From Halorubrum sp. GN11_10-6_MGM (GTDB lineage: Archaea; Halobacteriota; Halobacteria; Halobacteriales; Haloferacaceae): a DNA stretch of 64,000 nt. The position numbers and the translations under genes are program-made. Below are positions 36,088 through 43,992 of this stretch, one piece after another. The notes beneath the pieces are model-generated. The model searched no databases. It had not been told where the DNA came from and was given only the letters and a program-made list of their open reading frames with translations. Positions within the stretch are counted from its first letter, which is position 1, and every line of letters begins with the position of its first letter. The stretch is taken from NCBI RefSeq assembly GCF_005435165.1, contig NZ_SGUC01000007.1, forward strand, positions 1 to 64,000, read 5' to 3'.

Positions 36088-36770
36088 GCGTCTCGCTCGT
36101 CCGCGGGAGGCTCGGTTTCGCCGGTCGGATCGCCCTCGGCTCCCGGCCATCGATCCGGCGCCGCCGGACGGGGCGGGTACGACTGGCGTCCGCCGGTCGA
36201 CTTCTGCGCGAGCAGCCGCGCGGTGGCGCGCCGGCGGTCTCCCGGGCGCTCCGCCGTCGTCTCGTCGTAGTAGCGCACGCTCAGTCCGAGCCCGGCCCGG
36301 AGCAGTTCGTTCGCCGCGAAGCGGTAGCGGTCGTCGCTGGGCCCCGACGGCGACGGCTCCGCCGACCGGAGGTGCCCCTCGACGAAGAGGTAGCCGCCCG
36401 GCGCGAGCGACTCGACGAGGTCCGCGAACCGGTCGAGCGTGTGGAAGTAGCTCATCGTCACGAGGTCGTACGTCTCCGTCGGGAAGCCGTACGTCGAGAC
36501 GTCGCCCCGAACCGTCTCGATCCGGTCGCCGACGCCCCGTTCAGCGGCGCGCTCGCGGACGATGCGGAGTCCCTCCCGCGAGGCGTCGAGCGCGTCGACG
36601 TCGTAGCCGCGGTCCGCGAGGAACACCGCGTTGCGGCCGGTCCCGGCAGCGACGTCGAGCGCGCGGCCCTCCGGCAGCGACGGCTCGTATGCGCGGAGTA
36701 CGGGGGACGGCTCCGGCGCGCGCGGGTACTCGCCCGCCGCGAAGCGCTCGTCCCAGTCGGAGTCGGTCAC
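36084..36770 (-). CDS. SAM-dependent methyltransferase (class I)
   Basis: The 228-residue protein has the class I methyltransferase core: motif I ALDVAAGTGRNAVFLA, an acidic loop DALDASREGLRI, VRGDVSTYGFP and the post-motif YDLVTMSYFHTLDRF. It resembles the TehB/UbiE-like group. The substrate is unknown. Start is a GTG at 36770 (VTDSDWDERF); a longer frame upstream is Arg-rich. The stop overlaps the next minus-strand gene by 4 bp. Confidence 0.87.
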   Translation of the reverse strand: MTDSDWDERFAAGEYPRAPEPSPVLRAYEPSLPEGRALDVAAGTGRNAVFLADRGYDVDALDASREGLRIVRERAAERGVGDRIETVRGDVSTYGFPTETYDLVTMSYFHTLDRFADLVESLAPGGYLFVEGHLRSAEPSPSGPSDDRYRFAANELLRAGLGLSVRYYDETTAERPGDRRRATARLLAQKSTGGRQSYPPRPAAPDRWPGAEGDPTGETEPPADERDA

Positions 36771-36829
36771 GGTCGTTCTTCGCGGGGGGCGGGCGTAAAC
36801 CTCAGGGGCGCCTCGCACGGAGTGGGGGC

Positions 36830-37342
36830 ATGGCAGACGCGACGGACCTCGCGGAGCGACTGAACGCGCTGCTCGGCGACGGCGACGAGACGCTCGCGAC
36901 CGCGGAGTCGCTCACGGGCGGACTGGTCGGGTCCCGGGTGACGGACGTGCCGGGCGCGAGCGCCTACTTCGACCGCGGCTTCGTGACGTACACGTACGGC
37001 GCCAAACGCGAACTGCTCGGCGTCTCCCGCGAGTCGCTCGACGCCCACGGCGCCGTCAGCGATCCGGTGGTCCGCGAGATGGCGGCGGGCGCGCGCGACA
37101 GGGCCGACACCGACTGGGCGGTCGCGACGACGGGGATCGCGGGGCCGACCGGCGGGACCGACGAGAAACCGGTGGGGCTCGTCTACGTCGGCGTCGCGCA
37201 CGCCGCGCCGTGGGGGACCGAGGAGTCGTTCGTCCGCAGCGAGCGGGCCGTCCTCGACGGGGATCGCGACGCGGTGAAGCGCGGCGCGGCGGAGCGCGCG
37301 CTCGGCGTGCTCGTCCGTACCATCGAGGACGTCGAGGGCTGA
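36830..37342 (+). CDS. CinA C-terminal domain protein (nicotinamide-nucleotide amidase, PncC-like)
   Basis: The 170-residue protein is the stand-alone CinA C-terminal domain, which deamidates nicotinamide mononucleotide in the NAD salvage cycle of bacteria. Family blocks are ATAESLTGGLVGSRVTDVPG, FDRGFVTYTYGAKRELLGV and the GTGG-type stretch ATTGIAGPTGGTDEKPVG. Start at the ATG at 36830 gives a full domain. It is followed by a Usp gene. Confidence 0.92.
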   Translation: MADATDLAERLNALLGDGDETLATAESLTGGLVGSRVTDVPGASAYFDRGFVTYTYGAKRELLGVSRESLDAHGAVSDPVVREMAAGARDRADTDWAVATTGIAGPTGGTDEKPVGLVYVGVAHAAPWGTEESFVRSERAVLDGDRDAVKRGAAERALGVLVRTIEDVEG

Positions 37343-37402
37343 CGGCCGGATCGGTCCGTCCCCGCCACACGAGTTTATCAGCTTCCGGTCCGTATTGCCG
37401 GT

Positions 37403-37825
37403 ATGATAGAGCGCGTGCTGGTGGCGATGGACGGCTCCGACCTCTCAGAGCGCGCGCTGCGGTACGCGCTCGACGGTCATCCGGACGCAGAGATCACGGT
37501 CCTGAACGTCGTCGGCGCGGCGTCGCCGATGATGGGACAGGCGGCGGGGATCGCCCTGTCGGACGACGGCGGGGAAGAGGGGATCCGTGAGGCCGCCGAA
37601 CCCGTCTTCGAGCGGGCCCGCGAGATAGCCGCCGAGTACGACGCGACGGTCGAGACGGTCGTGGAGGCGGGTCGGCCCGCGCGCCAGATCATCGACCACG
37701 CCGAGGCGTTCGACGTCGTCGTGTTGGGAACCCACAGCGGGTCGCTCGCGGACCGCCTGTTCGTCGGGAACGTGGCCAAGACGGTGTTCCAGCGGTCGCC
37801 GGTCCCGGTGACGGTCGTACGATGA
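37403..37825 (+). CDS. Universal stress protein, UspA family
   Basis: The 140-residue protein starts MIERVLVAMDGSDLSERALR. The C-terminal ATP-site pattern is GTHSGSLADRLFVGNVAKTV, followed by SPVPVTVVR. A TATA-like GTTTATCAG sits about 25 nt before the ATG. It is convergent with the 69-residue membrane protein, with 6 bp between their stops. Confidence 0.93.
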   Translation: MIERVLVAMDGSDLSERALRYALDGHPDAEITVLNVVGAASPMMGQAAGIALSDDGGEEGIREAAEPVFERAREIAAEYDATVETVVEAGRPARQIIDHAEAFDVVVLGTHSGSLADRLFVGNVAKTVFQRSPVPVTVVR

Positions 37826-37831
37826 GCCGCC

Positions 37832-38041
37832 TCACTCCGAGCCGATGTAGGCGTTCCCGACGACCGCGACGACGAGCGCGGCGATCACGATCCACGTGAG
37901 CGGTTCGACCGCGAGGAGCCGGATCGGACGGGCCGCCGACCCGTCGAAGCCGAAGAGGTAGCCGCCGGCGAACGCGACCGCGAGCACGAGCGCGCCGACG
38001 ATTCCGGCCACGCCGAGCAGCGCGCGGTCCGACGAGTCCAT
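37832..38041 (-). CDS. Small two-helix membrane protein, 69 aa
   Basis: The 69-residue protein has hydrophobic helices at about residues 8-30 (GVAGIVGALVLAVAFAGGYL) and 44-65 (VEPLTWIVIAALVVAVVG). No family recognised. A TATA-like CTTAAGTATC lies about 25 nt before the ATG, which supports it being expressed. Confidence 0.72.
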   Translation of the reverse strand: MDSSDRALLGVAGIVGALVLAVAFAGGYLFGFDGSAARPIRLLAVEPLTWIVIAALVVAVVGNAYIGSE

Positions 38042-38105
38042 ACCGCACGTGGGTCTCGGGGATACTTAAGAAGTGCCCGCGGGCGCGTCGGCGGAACCGC
38101 GCGAA

Positions 38106-38178
38106 GCCAGGGCAGGGATTTGAACCCCGGAAGTCTCGATTACAAGTCGAGTGCATGAACCACCCATGCTCCCCTGGC
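38106..38178 (-). tRNA. tRNA-Thr (anticodon TGT)
   Basis: On the minus strand 73 nt fold into a cloverleaf: acceptor GCCAGGG/CCCTGGC, D-stem GCAT/ATGC, anticodon stem CTCGA/TCGAG with loop CTTGTAA (anticodon TGT), T-stem CGGGG/CCCTG with loop TTCAAAT. There is no intron and no encoded CCA in this span. Position 8 is G instead of the usual U, which is unusual. It lies between a small membrane protein and a GNAT gene. Confidence 0.93.
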
Positions 38179-38239
38179 GCGTGCGGCCGTACTCGGTCCT
38201 CCTATGAGTGCGTGTCGCTTTCCGCGAACCCGGCCGAGG

Positions 38240-38833
38240 TCACTCGCTTTCGTCCGCGGATTCGGCCGTCTCGCCGACGCTGTCCGCGGCTCCCTCCTCA
38301 CCTAAAGGCTTCATCAGTTCGACGCGGTGGGGACCGTAGCCGCGGTCCGCGTAGAACGCCCGAGCCCGGTCGTTGTCGGCGAGGGCCTCCAGCGCGACGC
38401 GGTCGGCGCCCGCCTCGGCGAGCGCGCGCTCCGCCGCGTCGAGCAGCGCCGCGCCGATCCCCTCCCCGCGACGCTCGGGCACCACGTAGAGGTTACTGAC
38501 GGTTCCGCGGACGGCGTCGCGCTCGTAGTCGCCGCGTTCGAGCGAGAAGCCGACGAAGCCGACGGGACCGGAGCCGTCGCCGGCCGACGTCGAGTCGCCG
38601 TCCGACCTCGAGTCACCGTCCGATCCCGACGCGGTGTCCGACCCGCGAGCGACGAGCAGTTCTCCCGTGACGACCGACTGCCTGACCCACTCGCGGACCG
38701 TCGCGCGGTTCGCCTCGGCGCGGAGGGTGGCGCCGTGCTCGCGCTGATCGGCCGCGAGCGCCACCCACATGTCGGTGACCGCGTCGACGTCGTCGGCGGT
38801 CGCCGGTTCGATCCCCGCGTCCGTCTCGCCCAT
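38240..38833 (-). CDS. GNAT-family N-acetyltransferase
   Basis: The 197-residue acyltransferase has motif A in VSNLYVVPERRGEGIGAALLD (read in part; RxxGxG loop) and the C-terminal motif ALADNDRARAFYADRGYG. A Ser/Asp-rich insertion (SDGDSRSDGDSTSAGDGSG) sits in a loop before the core. The tail is acidic. The substrate is unknown. Confidence 0.88.
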   Translation of the reverse strand: MGETDAGIEPATADDVDAVTDMWVALAADQREHGATLRAEANRATVREWVRQSVVTGELLVARGSDTASGSDGDSRSDGDSTSAGDGSGPVGFVGFSLERGDYERDAVRGTVSNLYVVPERRGEGIGAALLDAAERALAEAGADRVALEALADNDRARAFYADRGYGPHRVELMKPLGEEGAADSVGETAESADESE

Positions 38834-38916
38834 GCCCCCGGCTTCGGTTCGCGGCGTGTTGAGACTGCCGGCCGGCGAATCGGCCGTTCCGAAGCGACTC
38901 GGATCTCGCTGTCGAT

Positions 38917-39660
38917 TCAGATCTCGCGGCAGTTCGGGCAGACGGCCTGCCCGTTCGCGGTGACGAGGTCGGGCACCAGCGCGCCGCAGTTCTCGCAGAC
39001 GCCCTGCGTCGAGCCCCCGCCCTGCGCCTCCGCGATCGGGTCGGCGCCGCCGTCGGTCCCGGAGGACTCGTCCCGCGACGCGGTCGCGGTGCGTTCTCGG
39101 GTCGCCTCCGGGTCCATCGTCGCCGCGGCGCTCCGCTCCGCGTCGGAATCCGTCGCGGCCGCCGTCGACAGCACCGTCTCCTCCGGCCGCGGGTCACCGG
39201 TCGCGGTCTCGTCGCCGAAGCCGTCGGCGCCGGCCCCCGTGCGGGGTGCGCCCGCGGCGAGCGCGTCGCCGTCGGTGACGACGCCGACGGCCTCCCCGTC
39301 GTCGACGGCGACCACTCGGTCGGTCCCCTCCGAGACGAGCCGCTCTTCGAGCGTCGCGAGCGAGTCGTCCGGCGAGACCGTCGGCAGCGGCGGCCCCATC
39401 GCCTCGCCGACGGTGACGGGCGTCTCCTCTGACGTCCCGTCTCCGTCCGTCGCCGTCGCATCGTCGTCGGTCGTCTCCAGCAGCGCGTCGAGCGCGTCGT
39501 GAGCCGCTAACCGTCCGACCGGCTCGCCGCCGCGCACGACGACGAGGCAGTTCGTTCCCTCTTCGACCATGAGCGCGGCCGCCTCAGACAGCGCGTCCGA
39601 CTCGCTGACGCCGAGGAACTCGCGATGCATCACGTCGCGAACCGTGGTGTCTGTTCGCAT
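38917..39660 (-). CDS. CBS-domain pair with C-terminal zinc ribbon
   Basis: The 247-residue protein has two CBS motifs (TVRDVMHREFLGVSESDAL and VGEAMGPPLPTVSPDDSL) that typically bind adenosyl ligands. A long acidic Thr/Ser/Glu linker follows. The C-terminal zinc ribbon is CENCGALVP and CPNC. Such proteins are common in haloarchaea and act as ligand-sensing modules for an unknown partner. It is divergent from the 11-bp repeat array and the uridine kinase gene. Confidence 0.85.
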   Translation of the reverse strand: MRTDTTVRDVMHREFLGVSESDALSEAAALMVEEGTNCLVVVRGGEPVGRLAAHDALDALLETTDDDATATDGDGTSEETPVTVGEAMGPPLPTVSPDDSLATLEERLVSEGTDRVVAVDDGEAVGVVTDGDALAAGAPRTGAGADGFGDETATGDPRPEETVLSTAAATDSDAERSAAATMDPEATRERTATASRDESSGTDGGADPIAEAQGGGSTQGVCENCGALVPDLVTANGQAVCPNCREI

Positions 39661-39760
39661 ACGACTCGGATCCGCTCCGACCGGCTAAAAGGTGCCCCCG
39701 GTAGCGTTTTATCCGCGGCGAGCGTAGCTGTGCGATCGGTTGCCACACGACTTGGCGCGC

Positions 39761-39890
39761 GGATTTGTCGCGGGTTCGTCGCGGGTTCGTCGCGGGTTCG
39801 TCGCGGATTCGTCGCGGGTTCGTCGCGGGTTCGTCGCGGGTTCGTCGCGGACTCGTCGCGGATTCGTCGCGGATTCGCCACGGATTCGCG
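39761..39890. repeat. Eleven-fold 11-bp tandem repeat upstream of the uridine kinase gene
   Basis: Eleven full units and a partial twelfth run head to tail. The commonest unit is GGGTTCGTCGC; variants are GGATTCGTCGC, GGATTTGTCGC and GGACTCGTCGC. The 11-bp period is about one turn of DNA. It lies in the 311-bp gap between the CBS and uridine kinase genes. A shadow frame can be read through it, but the periodic variation at non-coding-like positions does not suggest a protein. The remainder of the gap holds the uridine kinase promoter region, with no further gene. Confidence 0.92.
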
Positions 39891-39971
39891 CGTCTTCGAA
39901 GGGGCGCGTCGGCTCTCCCTCGCGCGCCGACGAAAGGGAGCGTTCAAGCCCGCGGCCGTTCGAACGCCGGT

Positions 39972-40670
39972 ATGACCATTCCCTCGTTCGTGATCGGGAT
40001 CGCGGGGGGGACGGGCGCCGGGAAGACGACCGTCTCCCGGCTCGTCACCCGCGACCTCGGCGACAGCGTCACCCGGATCCCCCTGGACAACTACTACGAG
40101 GACCTCTCGCACCTCGAGTTCGAGGAGCGACAGGACGTCAACTACGACCACCCCTCCGCGTTCGAGTGGGAGCTGCTCCGCGAGCACTTGGAGGCGCTGC
40201 TGGAGGGGCAGTCCGTCGAGATGCCACAGTACGACTTCGAGATCCACAACCGGAAAGACGAGCGCGTCACCGTCGAGCCGACCGACGTCATCGTGTTGGA
40301 GGGAATCCTGGCGCTGTACGACGAGGAGATAAACGGCATGATGGACCTCCGGCTGTTCGTCGAGACCGACGCCGACGTGCGGATTCTTCGGCGGATCCGT
40401 CGGGACGTGATCGAGCGCGGGCGCGACCTAGAGGGCGTCATCGACCAGTACCTCTCGACGGTGAAGCCGATGCACGAGCAGTTCATCGAGCCCTCGAAGA
40501 AACACGCCGACGTGATCATCCCGGAGGGCGCCAACAGCGTCGCGGTGAACCTCTTGGAGGAGAAGCTCCGCGCCGAGGTCGAGGGCGACGCCGTGCGGAG
40601 TTGGGAGCGCGGGAGCCTCGAACAGGAGCTCGGCGAGAAGCGCTCGCTCGACGTCGATGGCGACGATTAA
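39972..40670 (+). CDS. udk: Uridine kinase
   Basis: The 232-residue P-loop kinase phosphorylates uridine and cytidine in pyrimidine salvage. Walker A is GIAGGTGAGKTTVSR. DNYYEDL gives the substrate-binding Asp, YDHPSAFEWELL and YDFEIHNRKDE are family blocks, and VIVLEGILAL is the Walker B-like strand. Start is the ATG at 39972. It is convergent with repeat copy C and the helicase gene. The other salvage kinase, tdk, lies about 6 kb upstream. Confidence 0.93.
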   Translation: MTIPSFVIGIAGGTGAGKTTVSRLVTRDLGDSVTRIPLDNYYEDLSHLEFEERQDVNYDHPSAFEWELLREHLEALLEGQSVEMPQYDFEIHNRKDERVTVEPTDVIVLEGILALYDEEINGMMDLRLFVETDADVRILRRIRRDVIERGRDLEGVIDQYLSTVKPMHEQFIEPSKKHADVIIPEGANSVAVNLLEEKLRAEVEGDAVRSWERGSLEQELGEKRSLDVDGDD

Positions 40671-40722
40671 TCGGGTAGATACGTCGAATTTCTGCGGACG
40701 GATACCGGAAGGGCAGACACCG

Positions 40723-40970
40723 CCAAAGCCCCAGGCGCGCTCGACTCCCACGGCTCGCTGCGGTCCTCGGTCGCTCCGCTCCCTGCGGTCCTTGCGTCGC
40801 CGGGGTTCGTCGAGCGCGCCTGCCCCTTTGAATCCCACCCGGCACAGCACAGCCCCGCACCTCACGCCTCCCCAGCCTCGCGGTTCGCGCTCTCCGAGCG
40901 CTCACCGCGTCCCTCGCGCGTGCTCCTCGCGGCCGCCGAGGGCGGCCGCTCGCAGGCACGCGCCACCGCA
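40723..40970 (-). repeat. Structured dispersed repeat, copy C (full length)
   Basis: On the minus strand this copy fills most of the 368-bp gap between the convergent udk and helicase genes. An outer stem GCGCGTG/CACGCGC (40957-40963 with 40916-40922 on the plus strand) holds a 9-bp hairpin GCGGCCGCC/GGCGGCCGC. A second hairpin has two short stems (CGCGGT/ACCGCG and GCGCTC/GAGCGC). A long-range 13-bp stem AGGCGCGCTCGAC/GTCGAGCGCGCCT joins 40733-40745 and 40809-40821. The conserved blocks GGCTGGGGAGGCGTGAGG, TTCAAAGGGGC and CTGGGGCTTTGG match copy B. A TATA-like GGTAATAAATGG lies just upstream, at about 40974-40985. Confidence 0.88.
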
Positions 40971-41038
40971 CCGCCATTTATTACCAATCGTCGCAGCCGC
41001 TCACAGCCATTTAAATCTCGTATCTCGACCGTTCCGGC

Positions 41039-42421
41039 TTATCGACGCCGGCTCGCCACCCGTTCCTCGGCAGTCTCGGTGCTAACGAGCTCGTAGAGAG
41101 TTGCGCGGCCGCCGTCGTCTTTCGGTCGGAGCACGCGACCGAGCCGCTGCGTGAATTCGCGCTCGCTGCCGGAGCCGGAGAGCACGACCGCGACGTTGGC
41201 GTCGGGCACGTCGACCCCCTCGTCTAAGACGTTGGCAGCGACCACGCGGCCGTACGTGCCGTCCCGGAATCGTTCGAGGATCTCGCGGCGCTCTTTCGCA
41301 CCCGTCTCGGCGGTGATCGCGGGGATGAGGAAACGCTCGGAGAGGCGGTAGACGAGGTCGGTGTGCGCCGTGAACACGATCACGCGGTCGTCGCGGTGGC
41401 GGTCTAAGATCTCGGCGAGCCGCTCGATTTTCCGGTCGGCGTTCATCATGATCTCGCGGGCGTCCTGCTTCGCGAGGAGCGCCTCCCGGGCGGCCGGATC
41501 GTTGCCGGAGCGCTTGACGAGCTCCTGGTAGTCGCTGCCGCTCGAAAACGTGATGCCCGCGTCGCGGACGTACTCGACGAACGTCCCCTGCGTCTCCTCG
41601 TAGCGCTCGCGCTCCGCGTCCGTCAGCTCCACCTCGATCCGCCGGATGTCGTACGGCGCGAGGTGGTCGCCCGCGAGGTCGTCGACGTCGAGCGCGTAGA
41701 CGCGCTCGCCCACCAGCTCCGCGACGACCTCGTGGGCGCCGTCCGGGCGCTCGAAGGTGGCGGTGAGTCCGAGTCGCGCGGGCGCCGCGAGGAGGCGCGC
41801 GGCGTCGCGGTACCCCTCGCCGCCGAGGTGGTGGACCTCGTCGAAGACGGCGAACTCGAAGGCGTCGCCGACGCCGTCCGCCTTGAGGTACGCCGAGTCG
41901 TACGTCGACACCGTAATCGCCTCGCGTCGCTGCTCGCCGCCGCCGAACCGCCCGATCGGCGCGTCGAACTCGCGTTCCAGCTCGCGCTGCCACTGGTCGA
42001 GGAGGTCGACGGTCGGGACGACGACGAGCGTCGGCACGCCCAGATCCACTATCGCCCGGATCGCGATCACGGTCTTGCCCGCGCCGGTCGGGAGTTCGAG
42101 GACGCCGCGGTCCCCGGCCTCGTGCCACGCGTCGAGCGCCTCGCGCTGGTACTCCCGGAGGTCGTAGTCGGTGGCGAGCGCGTCCGGCAGCCCGGCTTCC
42201 TCGGCAGCCCGGTCGCTCGCGTCGAGGACGCGGTCGTCGACCGAGACGCCGGCCACCCGGAGCGCCCGCCGGAGCTCGGCGTAGCGGTGCGCCGGCGCGC
42301 GACCGGTCCCCGTCCGGGGGTCGGTCTCGACGCCCGGGAGCGGCGGCAGCGCGTCGGCCGCGAGGTCGGCGTCCGCGTCGACCCGGATCGTGCCGTCCTC
42401 GTAGGTCAACCGGACGTCCAT
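41039..42421 (-). CDS. XPB/Rad25-like DNA helicase (superfamily 2)
   Basis: The 460-residue helicase has a short N-terminal damage-recognition-like domain, Walker A (LELPTGAGKTVIAIR, about residue 112), motif Ia PTVDLLDQWQ, DEVHH box, LTATFERPDG, a thumb insertion, motif V and motif VI (FTQRLGRVLRPK). In archaea this family works with Bax1 in nucleotide excision repair or acts on transcription. The Walker B box has Val at the position where the other XPB-like protein in this window (56643) has the intein-adjacent Cys. Confidence 0.88.
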   Translation of the reverse strand: MDVRLTYEDGTIRVDADADLAADALPPLPGVETDPRTGTGRAPAHRYAELRRALRVAGVSVDDRVLDASDRAAEEAGLPDALATDYDLREYQREALDAWHEAGDRGVLELPTGAGKTVIAIRAIVDLGVPTLVVVPTVDLLDQWQRELEREFDAPIGRFGGGEQRREAITVSTYDSAYLKADGVGDAFEFAVFDEVHHLGGEGYRDAARLLAAPARLGLTATFERPDGAHEVVAELVGERVYALDVDDLAGDHLAPYDIRRIEVELTDAERERYEETQGTFVEYVRDAGITFSSGSDYQELVKRSGNDPAAREALLAKQDAREIMMNADRKIERLAEILDRHRDDRVIVFTAHTDLVYRLSERFLIPAITAETGAKERREILERFRDGTYGRVVAANVLDEGVDVPDANVAVVLSGSGSEREFTQRLGRVLRPKDDGGRATLYELVSTETAEERVASRRR

Positions 42422-42470
42422 CGCCCGGAGTTGCCGACCGACTTACAAAGTCCCACCGCCTCGCCCCGGT

Positions 42471-43448
<978 letters not shown>

Positions 43449-43461
43449 GCTGGCCCGCAGA

Positions 43462-43911
43462 TCAGGCGTCGACGGTCGTCTTCACGATGCTCACGGGCGC
43501 GCTCGACTGTCGGGAGACGCGCTCGGTGACGGAGCCGAGCATCCGGCGGTAACTCCCGGAGCGCGTCTTCGACCCCATCACCGTGAGGTCGACGTCCGCC
43601 TCGTCGACGTACCGGAGGATCTCCTCGTGGGGGACGCCGTACCGCAGCGCGGTGACGGTCTCCACGTCGGCGTCGCGAGCGCGCGCCGCCACGGCGTCGA
43701 GCGCCTCCCGGCCGGCCTCTTCGAGCGTCTCCTCGGCGCCCTCGGCGCCGTCGACGAACTCGTCGCCCGAGTAGGCGTTCACCACGTCGCTGTCGACGAC
43801 GTAGAGGACGTGGAGGGTCGCGTCGTAGCGGTCGGCGGCGTCGATCGCGTGGTCGATCGCGCGGTCGACGCCGACGCTGCCGTCGGTCGGGAGGAGGACG
43901 TGGTCGTACAT
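43462..43911 (-). CDS. Universal stress protein, UspA family
   Basis: The 149-residue protein starts MYDHVLLPTDGSVGVDRAID. The C-terminal ATP-site pattern is GSKTRSGSYRRMLGSVTERV, followed by APVSIVKT. The TATA-like CGATTTATTCG lies about 22 nt before the ATG at 43911. It is divergent from the YtcJ-like gene, and the two share an 81-bp promoter region. Confidence 0.93.
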   Translation of the reverse strand: MYDHVLLPTDGSVGVDRAIDHAIDAADRYDATLHVLYVVDSDVVNAYSGDEFVDGAEGAEETLEEAGREALDAVAARARDADVETVTALRYGVPHEEILRYVDEADVDLTVMGSKTRSGSYRRMLGSVTERVSRQSSAPVSIVKTTVDA

Positions 43912-43992
43912 ACGCGGCGGTTCGTCGCGGGAGCGAATAAATCGGTCGCCGTTTCCCGAACGGTTAACACGCTGTGTGCCCCCGGAATTCCC

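Noticed and set aside
39740-40678. Longer uridine kinase starting inside the 11-bp repeats
   Set aside because: The repeat-encoded N-terminus is periodic low complexity (RRGFVAGSS), and the kinase fold begins at the ATG at 39972.
40657-41085. A 142-residue ORF on the plus strand across repeat copy C
   Set aside because: It is Ser/Arg/Pro-rich, on the antisense strand of a structured repeat, and similar frames in the other copies do not conserve a protein.
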